A DNA stretch of 60,826 bases from a virus: the IMG/VR virus record IMGVR_UViG_3300043331_000818, positions 1-60,826 of that record, one strand, 5' to 3'. Below are positions 20,467 through 27,178 of the stretch, piece after piece. A model generated the notes under the pieces. The model was not told the origin of the DNA. It saw only the letters and a program-made list of their open reading frames with translations, and made no database searches. The translations under genes were made by a program, and so were the position numbers. Every line of letters starts with the position of its first letter. Within the stretch, counting starts at the first letter, position 1.

Positions 20467-20796
20467 ATGGTGACCTGGGCGGACTCGCACGACGTACAAG
20501 TCGCTGCGAAGGAGTGGACCGAGGGCCAGAAGACATGCCGTGTCAACGGCCATGCGTGGGAGCCCCTGACGGTCCGCCACCGACCAGGTGTGTTCAGTGT
20601 CATGCAACGGTGTCCTCGGTGTCGCAATGAGCGGCGCCAGGATGTCAACGAGCAGGGGTATCCGGTTTCGGATTGGAAGCCGTACTACTACGACGGTTAC
20701 CTGCTCAAAGGTCTCGGGCGGGTGGGAGCGGACGGCCGTGCGGTTCTGCGGTTGGATCTCATCACTCGTCTTCCTATCGAAGAAGAGCCGGACTGA
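20467..20796 (+). CDS. Zinc-finger-like hypothetical protein
   Basis: A 109-residue protein with KTCRVNGHAWE and QRCPRCRNERRQDVN, giving C, H and CxxC as zinc ligands. It continues as a Tyr-rich segment (WKPYYYDGYLLKG) and ends acidic. GAAAGGAG upstream supports the start. The CxxNGHxW layout is common among small actinobacterial zinc proteins. Confidence 0.55.
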   Translation: MVTWADSHDVQVAAKEWTEGQKTCRVNGHAWEPLTVRHRPGVFSVMQRCPRCRNERRQDVNEQGYPVSDWKPYYYDGYLLKGLGRVGADGRAVLRLDLITRLPIEEEPD

Positions 20797-20819
20797 GTGC
20801 CGGTTGGAAAGGCAAACCC

Positions 20820-21206
20820 GTGAAGCACATTCAGGTGATCGCGTATTGCGATGGAACCCACGACGAGAAGGTGAAGGCGACGATCGAGCGGACCGTCAAG
20901 ATCGACAACGGAAAGCCGGTGTTGCTGGACTTGTGCGAGCCGTGCGACAAGCCGTTCCTGGCGCTGCTGGATCTGATGGAGCGGGGGGCTCCGGTGGAGA
21001 AGCCGGAGAGGCCGAAGCGGGATCGGACGGGGGAGTCTCGGCCGTCCCGGATCCCGGGTGGTCCGGTGCATCTGCGGACCTGCCCGGAGTGTGGGCATGT
21101 CTCGCCGAACCGGTCGACGTTGGGGCAGCACACTCGGACGCAGCACGGGAAGGGTCTGAGGGCGTACTCGAAGGAGGACTTCGAGAAGGTCCAGCAGGTC
21201 GATTGA
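20820..21206 (+). CDS. C2H2 zinc-finger protein with Lsr2-like N-terminus
   Basis: A 128-residue protein from a GTG after GGAAAGGCAAACC. The N-terminus (MKHIQVIAYCDGTHDEKVKA, then KIDNGKPVLLDLCEPCDKPF) has the strand-strand-helix look of the Lsr2 dimerisation domain plus a CxxC. A Pro/Arg linker follows, then CPECGHVSPNRSTLGQHTRTQH, a classical C2H2 finger. It could be a dimeric DNA-binding protein. The Lsr2 link is a weak impression. Confidence 0.6.
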   Translation: MKHIQVIAYCDGTHDEKVKATIERTVKIDNGKPVLLDLCEPCDKPFLALLDLMERGAPVEKPERPKRDRTGESRPSRIPGGPVHLRTCPECGHVSPNRSTLGQHTRTQHGKGLRAYSKEDFEKVQQVD

Positions 21207-21211
21207 CCTAC

Positions 21212-21256
21212 GTGTGGCTGGTGGACTAGGGTTGACCTCTGGTCCACCAGCCACAC
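21212..21256 (+). terminator. Perfect 15-bp stem-loop
   Basis: GTGTGGCTGGTGGAC and GTCCACCAGCCACAC pair without mismatch around 15 bases, five bases after a stop. The dyad follows 13 bases later. Confidence 0.75.
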
Positions 21257-21269
21257 TCCATCACTCTGG

Positions 21270-21282
21270 TCTAGTTACTAGA
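21270..21282. repeat. 13-bp dyad, T form
   Basis: Perfect copy within GGTCTAGTTACTAGACC, 52 bases before the ATG at 21335. Confidence 0.95.
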
Positions 21283-21334
21283 CCTCCCGGATTCCGGCGG
21301 ACGGCCCGCCGGTCAACGAGAACGGAGCAACTTC

Positions 21335-21706
21335 ATGCAGGACGTACGTTCCACAGTAGTGGACACCATGCGTAACCACGGGCTGGACGGCTACATCGGT
21401 CGGGCGGAGCCGGTGATCACCGCGCTAGTCAACCGAGAGCGGGACATCTGCGGGGTGCTGATCGAGTACGCCACCCAGCAGGGGCTGTCGCGGCAGAACG
21501 CCGCTCAGGCGCTGGCGCAGGCGGGTCTCGCGGTCCCGGGCGGTGGGCCGGTCGGCATGGCGGTCCAGGAGGCGGTCGACCCGGCACCTCAGTCGTTCGC
21601 CCCGAACGACGCACCGCAGGACGAGATCATGGCGGCGCTCCGGCAGATGCAGGAGACCGTCGGGAGCCTGGTCCAGTTCGCCCGAGAGAACGGGTACCGA
21701 GGCTGA
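21335..21706 (+). CDS. Hypothetical protein, paralogue of 19395
   Basis: A 123-residue protein (MQDVRSTVVDTMRNHGLDGY). The core aligns with the 112-residue protein at 19395 and is followed by a Pro/Gly linker and a C-terminal helix (DEIMAALRQMQETVGSLVQF) that may form a coiled coil. GAACGGAGCAA serves as the ribosome site. Function unknown. Confidence 0.55.
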   Translation: MQDVRSTVVDTMRNHGLDGYIGRAEPVITALVNRERDICGVLIEYATQQGLSRQNAAQALAQAGLAVPGGGPVGMAVQEAVDPAPQSFAPNDAPQDEIMAALRQMQETVGSLVQFARENGYRG

Positions 21707-21795
21707 GAATCGTCCCCCTGGGGGTGGGTGGAAGGGGAAGCCTCTGCCCCCGGGGGGGCATCCACTCTGAGCGCCGACTATGAGCGAGTAGATAC

Positions 21796-22242
21796 ATGAC
21801 GAAGGCGGACGAGACTGAAACTGTCTCGGATGTAACGTGGGAGGAACCCGTCGAGTCCCGGCCGAGGTATGACTGGTCGGTGATCGCGGAGAAACTGCGG
21901 GCGAATCCCAATGCGTGGGCGAAGGTCTTTGACGACGACAAGACCTCTCTGGTGAACGCGATCCGGCAGGGTGCGATCCGGGTTCTGGATCCGACGTTGG
22001 GGTTTGAGGTGCAGACCCGGAACAACGTGCGGGAGCCGGAGCGGCGGTGTGCTCTGTACATGCGGTACGTGCCGGGGGCGTCGTTCCCGAGGAACAAGAC
22101 GACGAAGCCGAAGAAGGGTCCTGCGAAGAGGCGGGGCAGGAAGAAGGCGAAGGATGGCAGGGGAGACGACGATCACGGTGATCGGGAATCTGACCGACGA
22201 CCCGGACTTGAGGTTCACTCCGTCGGGGGCGGCGGTGAGTAA
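21796..22242 (+). CDS. Basic-tailed protein overlapping ssb
   Basis: A 148-residue protein ([20 protein letters not shown]). [33 protein letters not shown] looks like a small fold seen in actinophage proteins. A basic stretch ([20 protein letters not shown]) follows. Its last 89 bases overlap ssb in another frame, so the C-terminal 29 residues are dictated by two genes. A DNA-associated role is plausible. Confidence 0.6.
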   Translation: MTKADETETVSDVTWEEPVESRPRYDWSVIAEKLRANPNAWAKVFDDDKTSLVNAIRQGAIRVLDPTLGFEVQTRNNVREPERRCALYMRYVPGASFPRNKTTKPKKGPAKRRGRKKAKDGRGDDDHGDRESDRRPGLEVHSVGGGGE

Positions 22243-22618
22243 CTTCACTGTGGCGGCGACGCCCCGAGTGTTCGACAAGCAGGCGAACGACTGGAAAGAC
22301 GGGGACACCCTGTTCCTGCGGTGTGCAATCTGGCGGCAGGCGGCGGAGAATGTTGCTGAGTCTCTGCGGAAGGGTGACCGGGTGATCGTGTCAGGCCGGT
22401 TGAAGCAACGGTCCTTCGAGGATCGGGAAGGGGTGAACCGGACGGTGATCGAGTGCGACGTGGACGAGATTGGTGCGTCGTTGAAGTTCCGGATGATCCC
22501 GCATGGTGCGGGGAGGGCGGAGCGTCGGTCCGAACCGGATCCGAATGACAAGTGGGGTTCCGGTTCGAGTTCTGGTGGAGATTCCGGCGGGGGTTCGACG
22601 GACGAGCCTCCGTTCTGA
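22154..22618 (+). CDS. ssb: Single-stranded DNA-binding protein
   Basis: A 154-residue protein. The OB fold is clear: [37 protein letters not shown], then [38 protein letters not shown] and [17 protein letters not shown] Gly/Ser-rich linker leads to the acidic tip DEPPF, the usual partner-docking tail of bacterial SSB. It coats single-stranded DNA in replication and recombination. It starts inside the preceding gene after GAAGGCGAAGG. Confidence 0.9.
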   Translation: MAGETTITVIGNLTDDPDLRFTPSGAAVSNFTVAATPRVFDKQANDWKDGDTLFLRCAIWRQAAENVAESLRKGDRVIVSGRLKQRSFEDREGVNRTVIECDVDEIGASLKFRMIPHGAGRAERRSEPDPNDKWGSGSSSGGDSGGGSTDEPPF

Positions 22619-22710
22619 TCGGGGTGGCCCTGCATCGGATGGGCGGGGTCACTCTGACGCAGGTGGGGTGGGGTGTCGGATCACGGACGGGTCCACCTCG
22701 CCCCACCTGC

Positions 22711-22723
22711 CCTAGTTACTAGA
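22711..22723. repeat. 13-bp dyad, T form, one terminal mismatch
   Basis: CCTAGTTACTAGA, 15 bases before the ATG at 22739. The bases before it (CCTCGCCCCACCTGCC) resemble the -35/spacer part of the phage promoters but no -10 box follows. Confidence 0.9.
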
Positions 22724-22738
22724 GTCGAAGGGACCAGC

Positions 22739-22981
22739 ATGGCAAAGCAGAAGGACGAGCAGGACAACAAGGCCGCGCTCCGGAAGGCGTACGGCATGGC
22801 GTCCCAGCAGTTGCGGGAGAACCACCGGGACGAGTTCAACGATCTGTACGGCAAAGCGGCAGCCGAACTCGGGGTCGAGTGGTCGCCGCGCAAGACCCCG
22901 GAGCAGCGGGCGCAGGAGCAGTTCGACGCCCTGCTCGCGGAGTACCCCTCCCTCGCGGAGCGGGTCGGGGAGACCGTCTGA
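22739..22981 (+). CDS. Hypothetical 80-residue protein
   Basis: MAKQKDEQDNKAALRKAYGM starts a fully helical, charged protein that ends VEWSPRKTPEQRAQEQFDAL and a short acidic tail. GAAGGGACC precedes the start. It lies between SSB and a strong stem-loop. No family recognised. Confidence 0.6.
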   Translation: MAKQKDEQDNKAALRKAYGMASQQLRENHRDEFNDLYGKAAAELGVEWSPRKTPEQRAQEQFDALLAEYPSLAERVGETV

Positions 22982-23000
22982 GAGCGCACAGACGGCCCCT

Positions 23001-23036
23001 GGGCGACCCCCCACCCTCCCCGGTGGGGGGTCGCCC
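23001..23036 (+). terminator. Perfect 15-bp stem-loop
   Basis: GGGCGACCCCCCACC and GGTGGGGGGTCGCCC pair around six bases, followed by a short CCATTT. The next gene lies 49 bases on, without a dyad. Confidence 0.75.
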
Positions 23037-23085
23037 CATTTCCAGGCTAGAGAGCGTCAGAACGGCGTATGAGAGGTGATGTGCA

Positions 23086-23301
23086 ATGCAGGAACTGACG
23101 GCGATCCGGGCCACCAACGCTACCCATCGGTGTCGGTGCATCCTGCTCGCCCCCGACCTGGTGGAACTGCCGGGGAGCCATTGTGAGAAAGAGGTCGACC
23201 CGGACTCGCCGTTCTGCAACGACTGCGAGACCCGGCATCCGGAAGTCGACCACAAGCGGGTGCAGGTGTTTGTCGAGAAGAGAGAGAGGACCGATGACTG
23301 A
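23086..23301 (+). CDS. Zinc-binding miniprotein
   Basis: A 71-residue protein (MQELTAIRATNATHRCRCIL) with CRC, GSHCEKEVD and PFCNDCETRHPE. Five cysteines and two histidines suggest one or two zinc sites. It overlaps the next gene by eight bases. Function unknown. Confidence 0.55.
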   Translation: MQELTAIRATNATHRCRCILLAPDLVELPGSHCEKEVDPDSPFCNDCETRHPEVDHKRVQVFVEKRERTDD

Positions 23302-23578
23302 GGCAGAGGACGTGGTGTGGGGCGGAACCATCGACCACGGCAAGTTCACCGCGAAGGTGGTCGCCGCCCGGAACAACTCGGCACAGGGCCAGTTGACGGT
23401 GATCCTGAACGAGACCGGTGCGGTACTGCTGGATGAGCAGGTGCGGATCGCGTTCGGGGCGGTGTTCGGGGTGGATATCGCGGACTCGGCGGAGTGGCAG
23501 ATGAGGTCGATCACGGTGATCGACGAGTGGTACCGGAGCAATGGGCTGCAACCACCAGAGGGAGGAACCGATGGATGA
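23294..23578 (+). CDS. Hypothetical 94-residue protein
   Basis: MTEAEDVVWGGTIDHGKFTA, then a beta-rich middle (GQLTVILNETGAVLLDEQVRIAF) and a C-terminal helix. GAGAGAGAGGACC upstream. It overlaps the next ATG by eight bases. No family recognised. Confidence 0.5.
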   Translation: MTEAEDVVWGGTIDHGKFTAKVVAARNNSAQGQLTVILNETGAVLLDEQVRIAFGAVFGVDIADSAEWQMRSITVIDEWYRSNGLQPPEGGTDG

Positions 23579-23954
23579 GAACATGATGATCCGGACCCTG
23601 GTCCAGATCGAGCACGAACGGTACGCCTACAAGGCGGGGGATAGGGGGGCGCTCGGGTTCGACATGGACCAGTTCTACAGCGCGTGCTGCAGTACCGCGT
23701 GTCTGGCCGGGCACGCCGCCGTGGTGGGTGGCTGGCAGTTGTGGAACAGCATCACCGCCGTGAAGGGCGGAGGGGAGGAGCCGCGCTACTGCGAGATCGA
23801 GGACGTGGGCCGGGAGGTGCTCGGGCTCACCCCGGACGAAGCCCAGGAAGTGTTCTACCTAGAGAACCTGGACGCCGTGTACGACTGGGTCGCGGACGAG
23901 ATGGGAGTCTCCGAGCAGGTACTCCGCGACAAGGTGAAGATGGAGGTCGGATGA
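23571..23954 (+). CDS. Conserved-type protein with CLAGHA motif
   Basis: A 127-residue protein. YSACCSTACLAGHAAVVGGW followed by VGREVLGLTPDEAQEVFYLE matches a pattern (ACxxCxAGHA, then LGLTxxEAxxLF) seen in small phage and plasmid proteins of unknown function. AGAGGGAGGAACCG is a strong ribosome site. It ends in a four-base overlap with the DUF4314-like gene. Confidence 0.6.
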   Translation: MDENMMIRTLVQIEHERYAYKAGDRGALGFDMDQFYSACCSTACLAGHAAVVGGWQLWNSITAVKGGGEEPRYCEIEDVGREVLGLTPDEAQEVFYLENLDAVYDWVADEMGVSEQVLRDKVKMEVG

Positions 23955-24178
23955 TCCCGACCGAGGGTGACCGGGTGCGGATGACGGGACTGATGCCGGG
24001 AGACCCGGACCCGATCCCGGTGGGGTTGGAGGGCACGGTGGTGGACTCCAACCCGGATGTGGAGCAGATCTACGTGAGTTGGGATGCGGACGAGCACGGT
24101 CGGGTCCGGTCCCTGATTCTGCTCACCACGGATCCCTTCGTGGTGCTGCCACGGGGAGAAAGGAAAGGCAACGAATGA
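23951..24178 (+). CDS. DUF4314-like small protein
   Basis: A 75-residue protein (MIPTEGDRVRMTGLMPGDPD). PTEGDRVRM, PDPIPVGLEGTVV and YVSWDADEHGR fit the DUF4314 layout, an SH3-like barrel with a PIPxGxxGTV core. Family function is unknown. It overlaps both neighbours by four bases. Confidence 0.65.
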   Translation: MIPTEGDRVRMTGLMPGDPDPIPVGLEGTVVDSNPDVEQIYVSWDADEHGRVRSLILLTTDPFVVLPRGERKGNE

Positions 24179-24681
24179 AACTCATCTGGAAGAGAGGAAG
24201 GCGCAACATGATCGCTACGCCGGACGGGCTACCCACCCTGTCCCGAGGAAGCCACGCGCAGGGCAGCGGGTTCGCCTGCATCATGGAGTACGTCTCCGTG
24301 CTGGCCGGGGAGACGTTCTCCGACCATCCGAAGTGCACGAACCCGTACGTCGCTGCGTGCGCCCGTGAGATCAACGACCACATGCAGGACGAGGACCGAC
24401 ACCTGCTGGTGCCGCTGATCGGGCGGCTGCTGGAAGCCCACGTCCGTCGTGGCGACAAGTACACGGAGGCCGAGGTGTCGGAGTACCTGATCGGCTGGTC
24501 GATCAGCATGTTCAGAACTGACCTGCGGGCCACGAACCTGTTGCACAGCCAGCGTCCGGCGCAGCGGGTGGAGTACCTGTCGATGCTGCTCGACGAGTTC
24601 GACCGGATGCTGGGTCGGGACGGGGCGGACCAGGTGTCGATGCGGGCACTGCAGCACGCGACGGCGCTGGTGCGGGCGTAG
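24175..24681 (+). CDS. Hypothetical 168-residue actinobacterial-type protein
   Basis: MKLIWKRGRRNMIATPDGLP. The segment GFACIMEYVSVLAGETFSDHPKCTNPYVAACAREIND, with its Cys and His, is a pattern I associate with hypothetical actinobacterial proteins. The rest is helical. A second ATG at 24208 is possible. The last gene before a stem-loop. Function unknown. Confidence 0.55.
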   Translation: MKLIWKRGRRNMIATPDGLPTLSRGSHAQGSGFACIMEYVSVLAGETFSDHPKCTNPYVAACAREINDHMQDEDRHLLVPLIGRLLEAHVRRGDKYTEAEVSEYLIGWSISMFRTDLRATNLLHSQRPAQRVEYLSMLLDEFDRMLGRDGADQVSMRALQHATALVRA

Positions 24682-24691
24682 GAAGGGGTGA

Positions 24692-24733
24692 CCCCTGGGG
24701 TGGAGGAAAGGCAACAAACCGACACCCCAGGGG
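24692..24733 (+). terminator. 11-bp stem-loop
   Basis: CCCCTGGGGTG and CACCCCAGGGG pair perfectly around 20 bases, ten bases after a stop and ten before the dyad. Confidence 0.6.
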
Positions 24734-24743
24734 CTTCTCCGAG

Positions 24744-24756
24744 TCTAGTTACTAGG
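24744..24756. repeat. 13-bp dyad, T form, one terminal mismatch
   Basis: TCTAGTTACTAGG. It opens a 131-base leader before the ATG at 24888. Confidence 0.9.
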
Positions 24757-24805
24757 GTGCGTGCGCGGAGAGTCGGGGAGGAATAGGCTGGGGGGATCCC
24801 AGGCA

Positions 24806-24866
24806 GGTGAATGCCCCGCCACCGAGGACGAATTCGGTGCGGGGCGCGGCCGGGGATCCATTCACC
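24806..24866 (+). promoter_or_regulatory. Nested stem-loop leader
   Basis: An outer stem (GGTGAATG 24806-24813 with CATTCACC 24859-24866) encloses an inner stem (GCCCCGC + ACCGA at 24813-24825 with TCGGT + GCGGGGC at 24834-24845, one bulged C). It lies directly before a gene for a Cys protein in the primase operon. It may be a regulatory RNA structure or protein-binding leader. No known riboswitch is recognised. Confidence 0.45.
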
Positions 24867-24887
24867 AATTAACCCGGCAGGTACATC

Positions 24888-25145
24888 ATGACACACCCGA
24901 AGCCTCGGTTACTGAAACTGAAACGCGCCCGCGTGCCGGGCCGCTGCTCGCTCTGCAACAAGAACTACCGGGCGGGAACCATCCTCGCCCCCGACGGTCA
25001 GGGCAGGTGGGTCCACAAGACCTGCGCTGCTGACGGGGTCACCCACTCTGTCGGGCCGCTCCGCGTCACCGAACCGTACGGCAAGTGTGCCTGCGGTGGG
25101 TGGCTCTACGTAGGTCGGGACCACACCTGCAAGGGGGGTGTGTGA
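24888..25145 (+). CDS. Zinc-binding protein before the primase
   Basis: An 85-residue protein. A basic start (KPRLLKLKRARVPGR) leads to RCSLCNKNYRAG, then VHKTCAADG, KCACGGWLY and HTCKGG. Two CxxC-type groups with added His/Cys fit two zinc sites. It resembles small zinc proteins that precede replication genes in actinophages. It overlaps the next GTG as GTGA. Confidence 0.6.
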   Translation: MTHPKPRLLKLKRARVPGRCSLCNKNYRAGTILAPDGQGRWVHKTCAADGVTHSVGPLRVTEPYGKCACGGWLYVGRDHTCKGGV

Positions 25146-25279
25146 CTGACCCTTATGGGGTGTGTCCGGTGTGCGCCCTTACTCGGCATCGCGGAGTAGG
25201 AGAAACGGCGGACCGTACCCCGACGGGCTTTGTCATGCCTAAAGTGACCTGCTACTCGACAAGTTACGGTGGCTCATGA
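25142..25279 (+). CDS. Small Cys protein, coupled to the primase
   Basis: A 45-residue protein from a GTG overlapping the previous stop: MTDPYGVCPVCALTRHRGVG, then a later Cys (VTCYSTS). One CxxC with a nearby His is visible. It ends as ATGA into the primase gene. Real status rests on the double coupling. Confidence 0.45.
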   Translation: MTDPYGVCPVCALTRHRGVGETADRTPTGFVMPKVTCYSTSYGGS

Positions 25280-26829
25280 GTTCCGCGATCGACGCCGTGC
25301 TCGGTCGGCTGGACAACGTGAAACGTGCCAGTGAGAACTCCTGGTTGGGGTCGTGTCCGGTTCCGGGTCACGGGCAAGGTCGGGGCGACCGGAACCCTTC
25401 GCTGGCGGTCGCCTACGACGGCACGAAGGTGTTATTGAACTGTCACGGCGGCTGCCACATCCAGGACGTGATGATGGGTCTCGGGTTGGACTATCCGGAC
25501 CTGTGGGACGAACCGATCACCGGCAACGGGGTGAAGGTCGCCGAGTGGATCTATCAGGATCGGGCCGGGAACCCGTACATGATCGTGGAACGGCTACAGA
25601 CCGCGAAGGGGAAGTCGTTCCTGCAGAAACTTCCGGGCTCGAACAAGTACGGGCTGCCGAACGGATTTAAGCCAGCGCTCTACCACTTTCCGCAGGTGGT
25701 CGCGGCTATCGCGAGAGGGGAGGAAATCTGGATCGTCGAGGGTGAGAAGTGTGTGCACGCTGCGGAGAAGTTGGGGCTGGTGGCGACCACGAACCCGATG
25801 GGTGCCGGGAAGTGGCAGGAGCACTACACGACCTGGCTGACCCAGGGGAAAGGGTGTGTGCACGCGAACATCGTCTGCGACAACGACGAGGCCGGACGAC
25901 AGCACGCGGCGGAAGTGCAGGTATCCCTGCGGGGGAAGGGCATCCCCACCACCGTCTACAAGGTCGCGCTCGACCACCCGAAGGCCGACCTGTACGACCA
26001 CGTCGCGGCCGGGTACGGGGTCGAGGACCTGCGGCCGGTCAAGTTGAACCGGCTCCGGCCCCCGGGGACGGTGCTGTCCGAGTTGATGGATATGCACTAC
26101 CCGCCGGTCCGGTGGGCGGTCCGGGGACTCTTGCCGGTCGGGTTCTCCATCCTCGGCGGGCCACCGAAGCAGGCGAAGTCGATGTGTGCCCTCGACATCG
26201 CGCTCGGGGTCGCGCACGGCGGGAGAGCGCTCTCCGAACTGGTGTGCGAGCAGGGGTCGGTGCTGTACCTGTCCCTGGACAACGACTCCGAACGCCGGTT
26301 GCAGACCCGGATCAGGTGGCTACTGCAAGAGAAACTAGACCCGACCCGGCCAATCGAGTTCCACACCGAATGGCCCACCGGGGAATCCGCTATCGCCGCC
26401 TGCCAGGAGTGGGTCGACGACGAGATCGACCAGAAGCGTGACCCGCTGCTGATCGTGGTGGACACGATGGGGAAGGTGGAACCGAACTTCGAGGGCGGCG
26501 GCTACGAGAACGCCTACCTGGCCTCTACCGCGAACCTGTCGAGGTGGTCGAAGTTCGCCAACGAGAACCAGGTGTGTGTGCTGGCGATCCACCACGACCG
26601 GAAGGCCGGGGGGAGACGAGACCGGGAGGGTGAGGACTGGCTGGACCGGTTCACCGGCTCGCGGGGGATCACCGCCACCGCGTCCACGTTGATGATGCTG
26701 GACGTGGTTCGTGGTGCCGACGACGGGATGCTCCGGGTCGCGGGCCGTGACATCAGCACCGACGACCTGGAACTGAAACGGTCCGGCTGGACGTGGGTGT
26801 GCTTGGGGGCTCCCACCGAGGGGATCTAG
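25276..26829 (+). CDS. Primase-helicase
   Basis: A 517-residue replication protein. An N-terminal zinc motif (C27, H32, C56, C60 in CPVPGHGQG and CHGGC) resembles a CHC2-type primase finger. A TOPRIM domain follows, with E155 in WIVEGEKCV and D202/D204 in VCDNDEAG. The C-terminal half is a RecA-like ATPase: Walker A ILGGPPKQAKS at about 292-302 and Walker B PLLIVVDTMGK near 393, plus AIHHDRK. It should prime DNA synthesis and unwind or load DNA. Its stop TAG is in the dyad at 26825. Confidence 0.85.
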   Translation: MSSAIDAVLGRLDNVKRASENSWLGSCPVPGHGQGRGDRNPSLAVAYDGTKVLLNCHGGCHIQDVMMGLGLDYPDLWDEPITGNGVKVAEWIYQDRAGNPYMIVERLQTAKGKSFLQKLPGSNKYGLPNGFKPALYHFPQVVAAIARGEEIWIVEGEKCVHAAEKLGLVATTNPMGAGKWQEHYTTWLTQGKGCVHANIVCDNDEAGRQHAAEVQVSLRGKGIPTTVYKVALDHPKADLYDHVAAGYGVEDLRPVKLNRLRPPGTVLSELMDMHYPPVRWAVRGLLPVGFSILGGPPKQAKSMCALDIALGVAHGGRALSELVCEQGSVLYLSLDNDSERRLQTRIRWLLQEKLDPTRPIEFHTEWPTGESAIAACQEWVDDEIDQKRDPLLIVVDTMGKVEPNFEGGGYENAYLASTANLSRWSKFANENQVCVLAIHHDRKAGGRRDREGEDWLDRFTGSRGITATASTLMMLDVVRGADDGMLRVAGRDISTDDLELKRSGWTWVCLGAPTEGI

Positions 26830-26837
26830 TTACTAGA
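26825..26837. repeat. 13-bp dyad, T form
   Basis: Perfect copy. It ends the primase (TAG) and its last A is the first base of the next ATG, so stop and start are fused through the motif. Confidence 0.95.
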
Positions 26838-27172
26838 TGGGCACCAGCATCCCGGCCACCTCGCGGGCGATCATCAAGGCCCGGTCCCTCGGCAGGTGCG
26901 AACGCTGCGGGGTCCCCACCACCTACGGGGAGGCCCACCACCGCAGGTCACGGTCGGTGGCCGACGAGCACCGGCACTGCCCGTGTGTGCTGGTGTGGCT
27001 GTGCGGCACCTGCCACCGGTTCGCACATGCACATCCAGCGCAAGCGAGAGAGGAAGGAGTGATTCTGTCCAAGTTCACGGTCACCCCGTGGACGAAACCC
27101 ATGAGGACTCCGTGGGGGGTCCGCCTCCACGACTGTCAGGGAGGTATCGACTATCAGGAAGGAACGCCGTGA
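26837..27172 (+). CDS. HNH endonuclease
   Basis: A 111-residue protein with CERCGVPTTYGEAHHRRSRS then LVWLCGTCHRFAHAHP: two CxxC zinc knuckles framing the His-His of the HNH core and a final His. It could be a homing or packaging-type nuclease. The ATG overlaps the dyad and no ribosome site is available except inside the primase end or the motif, so translation may depend on the upstream gene or on a leaderless transcript. Confidence 0.75.
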   Translation: MGTSIPATSRAIIKARSLGRCERCGVPTTYGEAHHRRSRSVADEHRHCPCVLVWLCGTCHRFAHAHPAQAREEGVILSKFTVTPWTKPMRTPWGVRLHDCQGGIDYQEGTP

Positions 27173-27178
27173 ATCGAC

